Assembly (NCBI GenBank): GCA_964472275.1
Contig: CAYYJN010000001.1
Coordinates: forward strand, 1-64,000
Origin: JAFDVN01 sp964472275
GTDB taxonomy: Bacteria; Acidobacteriota; Holophagae; Holophagales; Holophagaceae
DNA: 64,000 nucleotides
Reading direction: 5' to 3'
In this document: in pieces, positions 41,519 through 49,834 of the stretch
Numbering within the stretch: the first letter of the stretch is position 1
Layout: each line of letters starts with the position of its first letter
Translations under genes and position numbers: made by a program
Notes under the pieces: model-generated
What the model saw: only the letters and a program-made list of their open reading frames with translations
The model's database searches: none
What the model was told of the DNA's origin: nothing

Positions 41519-42775
41519 TCAGGCTCCCTGGTTCAGGAGGGCCGCCAGATCGGCCTCGATGGTCTTGGAATGGGTGTGCGGCAGCTCGATGGCGAGGAAG
41601 GGGCAGGCGCCCACGCAGACGCCGCATTGGGAGCAGCGGGCCTCGTTCACCACGGCGAGGAGCTTGAACTTGGAGCCAGGTGCGCGCTCCACCATGTCAA
41701 TGGCCTCGAAGGGGCAATCCAGCGAGCAGAAGGTGCAGCCCGTGCACTTGGCCTCGGTGACTTCCGCGATGTTGTCGCGGATCTCCTTGGGGTAGAAGGG
41801 GGCCACGAGCAGCAGGGCCACGGCGATGCCGAGGATCGCCCACGCCCAACCCGCGCCCAGCTTGTCAATGAGGTAGTACGGGAACATGTACCAGGCGTCG
41901 TAGCGGATGTTCGACACCAGGTTGCCGATGTGGGCCGGCGCGTCCGAGGCGATGTAGTCCTTGTACTGGGTGATGCGCGGATCCGACCCGTACTTCGTGA
42001 GCAGCTCCTGGGTGATGTTCACGGCCGGGTAGGTGCCGGCGGCGGCCAGGATGAAGCCGAAGGTGAGGAAGTTCGTCGCGCGCGAAGGCGTGACGGCCGG
42101 GTATTTGAGGCGGATGAAGTGGACCCAGATCAGCACGAAGATGAGCGTCGCGCCGGCGATGTGGAAGAAGAAGAACCGGGTCAGCGTGTAGTCGGTGATC
42201 TGGCCGCCGGCGACGAAGAAGTCGGCCAGCCAGTTGCCGACGAGCGGCAGGGACTTGAAGAACTCCTGGGTCAGGACGACGAGCGCGTAGGCGCGGTTGT
42301 CCCACACGAGGAGGTAGCCCGTGATGCCGACGAAGAGCAGCACGGCGAGCAAGCCCACGCCGGAGATCCAGGGCAGCCAGCGCCAGGAGCGGTGGCGATC
42401 CGTAAAGTAGACGCGAAGCATGTGCAGCACCGTGGCGATCATCATGCCGGCGGCGCCCCAGCGGTGGATGCCGCGCACGACGGCGCCGTAGGGGATGCCC
42501 GTGGCGGCGTTGGTGGCGTCCGTCACCCACTTGCCATCCACCTGGGAGAGCACCGGTAGGCTGGTGATGTAGTTCACCGAGGACCAGGCTCGCTCCAGCG
42601 TGGGAATGTAGTACATCCACAGCATGATTCCGCTGAAGATGAGGAACCAGAAGATGTAGAGCGGCAGCGCCCCGTGGAAGTACAGGGGGTTGTGCTCCTG
42701 GGTCGTCAGGGCGTTCAGCCCCTTCTCGAAGCTGACCGTCAGGCTCTTGGTGGTCTTGAGGAATTTGCGGTACAT
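41519..42775 (-). CDS. Cytochrome b (four-His) fused to a two-[4Fe-4S] ferredoxin domain
   Basis: The 418-residue protein combines a cytochrome b6-like N-terminal part with all four haem ligands (H104/H118 and H205/H219, both H-x13-H) and family motifs (GITGYLLVWDNRAYALVVLTQ; TLTRFFFFH) with two more helices and a C-terminal bacterial ferredoxin domain. The clusters are C344/347/350/354 and C381/384/387/391 (CTGCTFCSLDCP; CSQCGVCVGACP). No PEWY-type Qo motif is present. It could exchange electrons between quinone and a low-potential carrier. The next gene encodes an MvhD-type protein. The fusion is seen directly; the function is inferred. Confidence 0.9.
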   Translation of the reverse strand: MYRKFLKTTKSLTVSFEKGLNALTTQEHNPLYFHGALPLYIFWFLIFSGIMLWMYYIPTLERAWSSVNYITSLPVLSQVDGKWVTDATNAATGIPYGAVVRGIHRWGAAGMMIATVLHMLRVYFTDRHRSWRWLPWISGVGLLAVLLFVGITGYLLVWDNRAYALVVLTQEFFKSLPLVGNWLADFFVAGGQITDYTLTRFFFFHIAGATLIFVLIWVHFIRLKYPAVTPSRATNFLTFGFILAAAGTYPAVNITQELLTKYGSDPRITQYKDYIASDAPAHIGNLVSNIRYDAWYMFPYYLIDKLGAGWAWAILGIAVALLLVAPFYPKEIRDNIAEVTEAKCTGCTFCSLDCPFEAIDMVERAPGSKFKLLAVVNEARCSQCGVCVGACPFLAIELPHTHSKTIEADLAALLNQGA

Positions 42776-42794
42776 GGCGGCCTCTACTCCTCTA

Positions 42795-43160
42795 CTACTC
42801 TTCGACCTGCGTCTTCACGCGGGTGAGGTAGGCGGTGCCGATGTCGGCGATGGCGCCCACGATGAAGGCCCAACCCATCCACTTCACGACATTGAACTGC
42901 TCGAAGGGGTTGTCGTTGGTGCTCAGGTGCTGGGGATTGAAATGCTTGATGTAGGGGAGATTCTCCACCTTCAGGGGCAGGACCGCGTCCAGCGCCGCGT
43001 TGAGGAAATGCGGCATGTGGTCGCGGACCATGGAGGTGAACGGCGGCCCGTGGAGCACATCGTTCAGCTCGGTGGCGATGGCGCTGGCGGCCAGGAAGTA
43101 GAAGATCACCAGGCCTGTGAGCAGGAAGATCCAGCCGAAGGTGTTGCGGGTCTTGTTCAC
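42795..43160 (-). CDS. Small membrane protein of the bc-cbb3 operon, unknown
   Basis: The 121-residue protein has an N-terminal membrane helix (FGWIFLLTGLVIFYFLAASA), a soluble central part with several His (HGPPFTS, DHMPHFLN, YIKHFNPQHLS) and a second helix (MGWAFIVGAIADIGTAYL). The reading frame is open upstream, but GTG 43160 with AGAGG 7 bases before fits the 2-bp spacing from the preceding gene. No family recognised. The His-rich loop might hold a cofactor or just pack against the cytochromes. Confidence 0.75.
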   Translation of the reverse strand: MNKTRNTFGWIFLLTGLVIFYFLAASAIATELNDVLHGPPFTSMVRDHMPHFLNAALDAVLPLKVENLPYIKHFNPQHLSTNDNPFEQFNVVKWMGWAFIVGAIADIGTAYLTRVKTQVEE

Positions 43161-43162
43161 GA

Positions 43163-43453
43163 TCAGCCTCTCGAAGAGCCGTGACGGATGAGGAAGAAGC
43201 GGTCCGCCCATTTCTGGAAGAAAGGTCGCGGCTGGAGGATCGAGCCGCGGTTGCATTCCTCCGCGTAGACGGTGACGCCCAGGGCCAGCAGCAGGGCCAG
43301 GAAGAGCGTCACGGCCAGGGTGACTCCGATGTAGGTGACGAGGTCCGGGGCGGCGAAGAATTCCCGCCAGCGCGCGATGCTCTGGCTCAGCAGGACGACG
43401 GCGAGCACGATGGCCGTCCACTTGCTGATGCTCACGCGCCTGGGGTCATACAT
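43163..43453 (-). CDS. Small two-helix membrane protein of the bc-cbb3 operon, unknown
   Basis: The 96-residue protein has two membrane helices (WTAIVLAVVLLSQSIARW; VTYIGVTLAVTLFLALLLALGV) and a basic tail with one Cys. It lies 18 bp after the long cytochrome b gene and 2 bp before the next small membrane protein. No family recognised; probably a subunit or assembly factor of the same complex. Confidence 0.75.
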   Translation of the reverse strand: MYDPRRVSISKWTAIVLAVVLLSQSIARWREFFAAPDLVTYIGVTLAVTLFLALLLALGVTVYAEECNRGSILQPRPFFQKWADRFFLIRHGSSRG

Positions 43454-43471
43454 GCCGTTCGTCCTCCTTTC

Positions 43472-45139
43472 CTAAGCCTGGGCCGCGGGGGCCGGGGCAG
43501 CCTTGGGCTTGGCCTTGGCCGCCTCGGCGTCCTGCTTCGCGTCGCGCTTAGCGCCCCACCGCTTTATGCCGACCACGAACCCGAGGGCGGGGATGGCCAG
43601 CCATGCGATGGCGTGTAAGCGCCAGAGCTCCATGCCGTGGGGCTTGCCCGCGGCCGTGACGATCTCGTTGGTGTGCCAGAGGTTCAGCGTCGCGCGGTTG
43701 GATTCCAGCCAGCCGTAGGCCTGGTCGAGGGTCATGCCCTTTGCGGCCATGAGCTGCTGGGCGGCGTCCTTGGCGATGACATTGTGCTCGCGGATGTCGC
43801 CGAAGTAGTGGTAAAGCGTGTTCGCCACCATGGAGACCGCGATGAACGCCACGAAGAAGATGTGGAAGGTCTCCCACCACCGCTTGTTGTCGCGCTTCAT
43901 CACATAGGCCCAGTCCTGGAAGTAGCCGATGAGCAGGAAGAGGCCCATCGAGTAGTACCAGAGCGGCGGATCGCGGTGGATGTCGGCGATCTCGTTGATG
44001 ATGAGGAAGCTGAACAGCACGAAGTAAATCAGGCCGCCGATGCCGATCCAGTTGAAGATCTGGCGCTGGCCCCACTTCGACTCGGGGCGGCGGTCCATGA
44101 AGAGCGCGAAGATCACGATGAAGGGGATGCCCACCGTGAGGATCGTCGCCAGGTAGGGGTCCTGGAGCTTCAGCATCTGGTACATCGCGAGGAAGTACCA
44201 GTCCGACAGGATCGGGTTGGGCGTCACCTCGGGGTTGGCCGGGCTGCCCTGCGCCGCCGGAATGAAGATGGCGACGGCGATGATCGTCAGGAAGATGATC
44301 AGCTTGGTCCAGCGCCCGATGTTCATGCGCTTGAAGTCGCGGTGGTAGACCCGCAGTTCGAAGAAGATCATCAGCACGAAGCTGAGCATGAAGTGGAACG
44401 CGTAGAAGCGCGTCACCGTCGCGGGGCCGATGGAGGTGCCGCCGAGCAGCACCTGGGCCGTGGTCTTGCCCTGGTTCGTCGCGTTGATGAAGTCGCCACC
44501 CGGGATCCATCTGGGATTCTTGTCCAGGTAGGTCGGGAAGGTGGCCATCACCTTGGTCGCCCACAGGGCGCGCTGGTTCCAGATCAGCAGGTAGCCGGTG
44601 AGGCCGGAGTACATGCCGACGATGAGGATGAGGAGCGCCACCATGAAGCTCAGCTCATGGCCGCCCTTGTAGCCGCCCGTGAACCAGATGCGGTAGACGC
44701 GCATCGTCGCCAGGATGATGAAGGCGTCCGCGCCGTACTTGTGGAGGCCGCGGGCCAGCGAGCCGATGGGGAAGGCCCCGATCTTCCAGTTCGTCATGAT
44801 GCGCTCGATGGAGCCGAACGCCTGGTTGGTGTCGGGGATGTAGAAGATCATGAGCAGCACGCCGCTGCCGATCACCAGCATCCAGACCCAGTACCACATG
44901 CCGCCGATGGCGTACCACGGGTTGGTCTTGGCCTTCTCGACATGGCTCTCGTCGAAGAGGTCCATCTTCTCCCAGCGGTCCTGGAGCCAGCCCCAGAGGT
45001 TCGCGGGGGCGTCGAGGATGCCGTGGTACCAGTGGCCGATGGGACCGCGCTTGGCGATCAGGCCCCGGAGGAAGCCCGTCGTGGAGAGGAAGGCTCGGGC
45101 GAAGAGGCCAGGCTTGGGGGTCATCGTGAGCTCAGCCAA
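43472..45139 (-). CDS. Long cytochrome b of a Rieske/cytb complex, lacking both second haem-ligand histidines
   Basis: The 555-residue protein is a cytochrome b with N- and C-terminal (subunit IV-like) parts and an Ala/Lys-rich tail. TM2 and TM4 align clearly with cytochrome b (SLARGLHKYGADAFIILATM; TVTRFYAFHFMLSFVLMI). H133 and H249 (haem bL ligands) are present, but the bH ligand positions 147 and 263 are Arg in both helices. The Qo motif reads SDWYFLAMY (312-320) instead of PEWYFL. So a single-haem or otherwise altered quinol oxidase is predicted. It overlaps the Rieske gene by 8 bp. Confidence 0.9.
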   Translation of the reverse strand: MAELTMTPKPGLFARAFLSTTGFLRGLIAKRGPIGHWYHGILDAPANLWGWLQDRWEKMDLFDESHVEKAKTNPWYAIGGMWYWVWMLVIGSGVLLMIFYIPDTNQAFGSIERIMTNWKIGAFPIGSLARGLHKYGADAFIILATMRVYRIWFTGGYKGGHELSFMVALLILIVGMYSGLTGYLLIWNQRALWATKVMATFPTYLDKNPRWIPGGDFINATNQGKTTAQVLLGGTSIGPATVTRFYAFHFMLSFVLMIFFELRVYHRDFKRMNIGRWTKLIIFLTIIAVAIFIPAAQGSPANPEVTPNPILSDWYFLAMYQMLKLQDPYLATILTVGIPFIVIFALFMDRRPESKWGQRQIFNWIGIGGLIYFVLFSFLIINEIADIHRDPPLWYYSMGLFLLIGYFQDWAYVMKRDNKRWWETFHIFFVAFIAVSMVANTLYHYFGDIREHNVIAKDAAQQLMAAKGMTLDQAYGWLESNRATLNLWHTNEIVTAAGKPHGMELWRLHAIAWLAIPALGFVVGIKRWGAKRDAKQDAEAAKAKPKAAPAPAAQA

Positions 45140-45788
45140 CGCCGCCTCCTTCCGTATCGGTGATCAGGATCTTGCCGTCCTTGATGTCGAAGGACATGGT
45201 GCGGGGAGGCCGGGGCGCGGGGCCCGAGACGACCTTGCCCCTCAGCTTGTCGAAAGCCTTGCCATCCACCGTGCCCGCGATGTCCTGGGTGTGGGTGGGA
45301 TCGTACACCGACAGGTGGCAGGGGCAGGCGAAGTAGGGATGGAAGGGCAGCGGCGCGAGGTAGTTGTAGCCGCCGTGCAGCACATCCCGATCCGGCACGA
45401 AGTTGAAGGTGCAGCCCAGGTGCGGGCAGATGCGCTGGACGATCAGGTAGAAGTTCTTGGGATCGCTCTTGTCCGTCACGAACTCATCGGGAAGGCGCAG
45501 CACGAAGCCCGGGATCTTGGCGCCCTGGGTCTTGCGGCTGCTGTATTCCACCGAGTTGCGGACATAGATGAAGTCCTTGCAGGCCCAGGGGGTCGTAAGC
45601 TCGGAGAGCTCGGCCGCGACCTGCGGCGGGCTCGGGGCCGTGTCCGGCGGGGCCATCATGGAGTCCAGGCCGCCCGCCATCGTGGGCTTGAAGTAGCGGA
45701 GGATGGAGTGCATGGCGAGCACAGCGCCCCCGATGATGGGGATGGTGGTCGCGGCCTTCAGGAAGGTGCGTCGGGTGTTCTCGTTCAT
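45132..45788 (-). CDS. Rieske [2Fe-2S] protein
   Basis: The 218-residue protein has a twin-arginine start (RRTFLKAATT) with one membrane helix and a Rieske domain: C121-P-H123-L-G-C126 and C155-P-C157-H158. The usual CPCHGS loop reads CPCHLSVYD, with Leu for Gly. It carries electrons from quinol at the cytochrome b Qo site to cytochrome c. It lies between the dihaem cytochrome and long cytochrome b genes, overlapping the latter by 8 bp. Confidence 0.92.
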   Translation of the reverse strand: MNENTRRTFLKAATTIPIIGGAVLAMHSILRYFKPTMAGGLDSMMAPPDTAPSPPQVAAELSELTTPWACKDFIYVRNSVEYSSRKTQGAKIPGFVLRLPDEFVTDKSDPKNFYLIVQRICPHLGCTFNFVPDRDVLHGGYNYLAPLPFHPYFACPCHLSVYDPTHTQDIAGTVDGKAFDKLRGKVVSGPAPRPPRTMSFDIKDGKILITDTEGGGVG

Positions 45789-45800
45789 CCTGGGCCTCCT

Positions 45801-46931
45801 CTACTCGTGCTCGTAGGTGACGCTGCGCACGCCATCCACGGCCATCCACCGGTCCTTGTCGCTCAGCACACCCTTCCAGGCGGGCATGGCGGACCACTGG
45901 TGGACATAAAGGTTGAGCGCCTGGGGCGTCATGGTGTCTCGCACGCCTTGGGGAATGTGCGTGAACTGGCCGCCTTCGGAAATGCGCCAGAAGAGGAACT
46001 CATCCGTCTGCTCCGCCAGGGCCTTGCGGTTCTGGAAGTTGAACGGCATCGGGTTCAGCGTGTTCGCCAGGAAGCCGTCGCCCTTCGCGATGGTGCCGTG
46101 GCACACATTGCAGTTCTGGCCGTAGACATTCCAGACTTCCGCGAAATGGCCGGGATTCACCGCGGCGATGGAGCGGCTCCAGGCGTAGTAGACGGCGTTC
46201 CAGATGGGCGCCGCGTCCCCGGTGGAGACGAGCAGGCCGCCGCGGTTGTCGCGGATGCTGCTCATCCATCCCTTGCCGAGCGCGAAGGTGGGATTGCCGG
46301 CCGCGTCGAGGACCGGCTTGCCGCTGGCATCGAGCACCGGGCCGGGATGCTGGAGCATCGGCGACGAAGGATCGCCGACCTTGCTGCGCGCCTGGCCGTA
46401 GGCGATGAGCCGGAAGAGCTGGCTGGGCGTGCGCTGGAAGCGCCAGTCGCGGTTGTAGAAGTCGGGACCGTTCTTGGGGGACCAGACCGGGTTCGGGGCG
46501 AGCGCGTCGCCGTTCATGTCCTTGTGGGAAGCGATCCAATCCGCCGGGGTGTCCGCCGGGTAGCGGTGCTCATCCACCAGATGCTTGGTGTCGTCGTTCC
46601 ACGCCGCGGGCGGCATGTCCTTCTGCTTGTCCCAGGAGATCTTCTCGGCGGCCGTGAGGTAGGTGCCGTGGCACACAGCGCAGTTGGCCTGGTAGATGGC
46701 CCGGCCCGCGAGGGCGGAGGGCTTGCCGAGCGGGTAGTCGGCGTCGTTGGCGTCCGGCTCGATGCTCGTGGGCGCGTAGGCCGCGGCCTGTATGAGGTTC
46801 TTGTCCTGGGCGGACTTGGTGGAGAGCCCGTTGGCGTCCCCACAGCCCACCGCGGCCATGGCGGCGAGGCCCAGGGCGACGCCACCGGCCACCGTCCAAG
46901 CGGGGGCCCAGGTTCCGGTGCGGGTCTTCAT
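45801..46931 (-). CDS. Dihaem c-type cytochrome lipoprotein
   Basis: The 376-residue exported protein has a lipobox ending AAVGC (Cys30) and two haem c sites, CAVCH (84-88) and CNVCH (274-278), each followed by a cytochrome c domain. ATG 46931 is chosen because GAGGAG lies 7 bases upstream; an ATG 30 bases earlier lacks a site. In this operon it probably takes the place of cytochrome c1, passing electrons from the Rieske protein to the CcoO/P-type subunit. No separate cytochrome c1 gene is present. Confidence 0.88.
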   Translation of the reverse strand: MKTRTGTWAPAWTVAGGVALGLAAMAAVGCGDANGLSTKSAQDKNLIQAAAYAPTSIEPDANDADYPLGKPSALAGRAIYQANCAVCHGTYLTAAEKISWDKQKDMPPAAWNDDTKHLVDEHRYPADTPADWIASHKDMNGDALAPNPVWSPKNGPDFYNRDWRFQRTPSQLFRLIAYGQARSKVGDPSSPMLQHPGPVLDASGKPVLDAAGNPTFALGKGWMSSIRDNRGGLLVSTGDAAPIWNAVYYAWSRSIAAVNPGHFAEVWNVYGQNCNVCHGTIAKGDGFLANTLNPMPFNFQNRKALAEQTDEFLFWRISEGGQFTHIPQGVRDTMTPQALNLYVHQWSAMPAWKGVLSDKDRWMAVDGVRSVTYEHE

Positions 46932-46970
46932 GGATTTCTCCTCGGAGAGGGTCATCTTCAAGGCCTCCCC

Positions 46971-47132
46971 CTAGGTGCCGCTGGGGCGGAACCAGGCCAC
47001 GACGGCCCAGATCACGATGATGAGGAACGAGATCACGAGGGCGAAGGGCGCCTTGCCGTGGCCGACCTTGGTGCCGGCCACTTCTTCCATGGGCTCTTCG
47101 TCGTGGGACAGGTTCTTGGGATCGTCAGCCAT
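46971..47132 (-). CDS. 53-residue single-helix protein, CcoQ-like position
   Basis: ATG 47132 opens a 53-codon ORF with an acidic N-terminus (DEEPMEEVAG) and one membrane helix (APFALVISFLIIVIWAVVAW). It sits 9 bp after the CcoO/P fusion gene. CcoQ, a small helix protein, is usually encoded next to ccoO and ccoP, so a CcoQ-like role is plausible, but the sequence does not prove it. Confidence 0.65.
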   Translation of the reverse strand: MADDPKNLSHDEEPMEEVAGTKVGHGKAPFALVISFLIIVIWAVVAWFRPSGT

Positions 47133-47141
47133 GGTCCGACC

Positions 47142-48380
47142 TCACTTCGCCGGGGCGGCGTTCGCCGCGGGATCAAACTTAATGCCGTAGGCGCTCGGGG
47201 GCTTGCCGTAGGAGTCCGAAGCCATCCCTTCGAGCTTGCCGAGGCCGCCGTTCTGCGACACATACTTCAGGTACGCGGCCAGGTACATGCGCTGGTCGGC
47301 GCCGAGGGTGAGCTCCCACTGGGGCATCTGGGTGCCCGGGACGCCGCGGCTGATGCGCCAGAACCAGGTGTCCGTGTTGAAGTGCTGGTACTTCTCCTCG
47401 TGGAAGTCGGCCGGGCGCTTGGTCATGGAGTAAGCGGACCAGCCGTGCCCATCGCCCGAGAGGCCGTGGCAGGTGGAGCACTCGTTGTTGAAGAGGCCGC
47501 GGCCCTGGTTGGCGATCTGCCGGATCTTCTCCAGGGAGGCGAGGGCGACGGGATCCGTCGGCTCCACGGCGGGCTCCTTGAAGCTCACCTCTTCCCAAGC
47601 CGGGACGCGGGCGTCCTTGGCGCGGGCCTCGGCCAGCTCATCCTCGTTGGCGAAGGCCTTCTTCACCATGGCGTTGATGGGCGTCTTGGCGTTCTGGAGA
47701 TCCTTCTCCTTGGGCGTGGTGTAGACCAGCTCCTCGATCTCCTTCGTGTAGCGGTAGGGGACCTCGGGGTGCTCGTCGTAGAGCTTCTTCGCCAGCTCCT
47801 CGCGGCCTGCCACATCGTCCTTCCACACGGCGACGACCTCGTCGTGGCCGTTATAGGAGGAGTGGACGAACTTGGCGTACTTCATCTGGCCGGTCTTGGG
47901 ATCCAGCTCGCGGGTGCCGTAGACGCCCAGGCTCTGGAGGTAGGCCGTCAGATCCACCAGCTCCTGCATGGAGAGGTAGTCGTAGCGGGGCATGATGCTG
48001 CCCGGCTTCACATAGCGCGGATTCTGGTGGTGCAGGATGTGGTACTCGTTCGGGAACTTGCCGCCGATGTTGGAGAGGTCCGGGCCGGAGCGCTCGGAGC
48101 CCACCAGGTGGTACTGGTCGTAGTAGTAGTCGCTGGAGCGGCTGATGGGGCCGTTGTCCCAATCCTGGGGGCGGCTCACCTGGGAGTGGCAGTACCAGCA
48201 GCCCTCGCGCTTGTATATCTCGCGGCCGCGCAGTTCCTGGGCGGTGTAGTCGCGCAGGTAGTCCGGCTTGGGCGGGCGGAAGGTCCAGCGGGGGACCAGG
48301 ATCACGACGAAGATGATCGCCGAGAGGATGAGGCCCATCCCGATCGAGGGGTAGAGGTAATTGGCGCGGTTGGTCGGCAT
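47142..48380 (-). CDS. cbb3 oxidase CcoO-type cytochrome c fused to a second cytochrome c domain (CcoO/CcoP-like)
   Basis: The 412-residue protein has an N-terminal membrane anchor, the CcoO signature REGCWYCHSQVSRPQ (haem site 61-65), DLSNIGGKFPNEYHILH, then a long linker and a second haem c domain with CSTCH (301-305). CcoO is normally monohaem and CcoP a separate dihaem protein; here one polypeptide seems to carry the electron-input haems, and no separate ccoP is present. It follows ccoN by 20 bp. Confidence 0.88.
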   Translation of the reverse strand: MPTNRANYLYPSIGMGLILSAIIFVVILVPRWTFRPPKPDYLRDYTAQELRGREIYKREGCWYCHSQVSRPQDWDNGPISRSSDYYYDQYHLVGSERSGPDLSNIGGKFPNEYHILHHQNPRYVKPGSIMPRYDYLSMQELVDLTAYLQSLGVYGTRELDPKTGQMKYAKFVHSSYNGHDEVVAVWKDDVAGREELAKKLYDEHPEVPYRYTKEIEELVYTTPKEKDLQNAKTPINAMVKKAFANEDELAEARAKDARVPAWEEVSFKEPAVEPTDPVALASLEKIRQIANQGRGLFNNECSTCHGLSGDGHGWSAYSMTKRPADFHEEKYQHFNTDTWFWRISRGVPGTQMPQWELTLGADQRMYLAAYLKYVSQNGGLGKLEGMASDSYGKPPSAYGIKFDPAANAAPAK

Positions 48381-48400
48381 GTCGGGTCCCTATCCTGCGC

Positions 48401-49834
48401 TTAGGCCTGCGCCTGCTGGGGGAGCGGAGCTTCGAGCGGCTCCTCCGCGAGGGTCTCGGAGCCCCACACGGTCTTGATGATGTTGTAGACGAACAGCACC
48501 TGGCCCAGGACGATCATCAGGCCGGAGAGGGCGCGGAACGCCATGAAGGGCCGCACCATCAGCACGCCGCGGTACACATGCGCGCCCTGCTCCCACGCGG
48601 CGGCCTGCACGAGGCCCGCGACGGTGAGCGCGATGATCATGATGCAGGTGCCCACGAGGGACAGCCAGTAGTGCGCGGTGGCGAGGCGGCGGCTGTACCA
48701 CTGCTTGCCCGTCACGCGGGGGATGCAGTAGTAGATGGCGCCCCAGGCCACGAAGCCGAAGGTGCCCAGCAGCGCGAAGTGCGCGTGGCCCACGACCCAG
48801 TGCGTGAAGTGCAGGTACCAGTTGATCCAGCGCGTCGCCTGGAAGGGGCCGGTGAAGCAGGTGAGCATGTAGAACCACATGCCTGTGATGAAGAAGCGGA
48901 GCGGCAGGTTGCCGGCCATCATGCCCCACTTGCCCTTCATGGTGAGCCAGAAGTTCACGAGCACGCTCATCACGGGGACGAGCAGCATGATGGAGGAGAT
49001 CACGGCCACGGCCTTCAGCCATTCGGGCACGGGGCTCTGGAGCAGGTGGTGCGTGCCGGTGGGCGTGTAGAACATCGCGATGGTGGAGAAGCCGACGATG
49101 CTCAGCAGGTGCGAGTAGAGCGGATTCTTCGTGATCTTGGGCAGGAAGTAGTAGGTGAGGCCAATGCCGTTCGTCGTGAACCAGAGGCCCAGGATGTTGT
49201 GGCCGTAGAACCAGTTCGCGATGGCGTCGCCGATGCCCGTCACGCTGAAGAACACCTTGTTGCCGATGAGGTAGACGATGGGGAACCACATCGTGGTGCC
49301 CGCGATGTACCAGAGCGACACATAGAGCTGCTTCTCTTTGCGGTTGAGGATCGTGGACCAGATGATCCAGCAGTAGAGGATCAGCGCTGCCATCACGGCG
49401 AGATCGAGGAACCAGGGCATCTCGGCGTATTCGCGGCCTTCGGTGATGCCGTTGGTGAGGCAGAGCACCATGCCGATCATCACGGCGTTCCACGCCATCA
49501 TCAGGATGTTCGCCGCGCGCTCGGATGAGAGCTTGGTGCGGCACAGTTCGGGCACCACATAGAGGATCGCGCCGATGTTGGCCATGGACAGGAAGCCGAA
49601 GGCGACGGCGTTCACATGGGTCGGGCGCAGGCGGCCGAACTGGAGCTGGGGCACGCCATGCACCAGGTCGGGCATGAGGTATTCGGTGGCCGCGAGCAGG
49701 CCGAAGAAGGTCCCGGCCAGGGCCCAGATGGCGGCGCTTACCAGGAATCGCTTCGACGCGCTGTGCTCTTCATCAAGCCACGCCCCGAACCGGGCCCACA
49801 TGCCGGAACCGGCGGTATCCACGCTCGCGTCCAT
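48401..49834 (-). CDS. ccoN: cbb3-type cytochrome c oxidase catalytic subunit I
   Basis: The 477-residue haem-copper oxidase has 12 or so helices and the cbb3-specific ligand set: H73 and H352 (low-spin haem b), H212, H262 and H263 (CuB), H350 (haem b3), and Tyr256 six residues before H262, matching the helix VII cross-linked Tyr of C-type oxidases. It reduces O2 with high affinity. ATG 49834 is preferred since GGAG lies just upstream. It is the first gene of a 13-gene minus-strand operon that also encodes a Rieske/cytochrome b module. Confidence 0.93.
   Translation of the reverse strand: MDASVDTAGSGMWARFGAWLDEEHSASKRFLVSAAIWALAGTFFGLLAATEYLMPDLVHGVPQLQFGRLRPTHVNAVAFGFLSMANIGAILYVVPELCRTKLSSERAANILMMAWNAVMIGMVLCLTNGITEGREYAEMPWFLDLAVMAALILYCWIIWSTILNRKEKQLYVSLWYIAGTTMWFPIVYLIGNKVFFSVTGIGDAIANWFYGHNILGLWFTTNGIGLTYYFLPKITKNPLYSHLLSIVGFSTIAMFYTPTGTHHLLQSPVPEWLKAVAVISSIMLLVPVMSVLVNFWLTMKGKWGMMAGNLPLRFFITGMWFYMLTCFTGPFQATRWINWYLHFTHWVVGHAHFALLGTFGFVAWGAIYYCIPRVTGKQWYSRRLATAHYWLSLVGTCIMIIALTVAGLVQAAAWEQGAHVYRGVLMVRPFMAFRALSGLMIVLGQVLFVYNIIKTVWGSETLAEEPLEAPLPQQAQA

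Noticed and set aside
44850..48404. Long plus-strand open frame (about 1180 codons) across the cytochrome genes
   Set aside because: Antisense to well-supported Rieske, cytochrome c and CcoO/P genes; composition is typical of antisense GC-rich frames.
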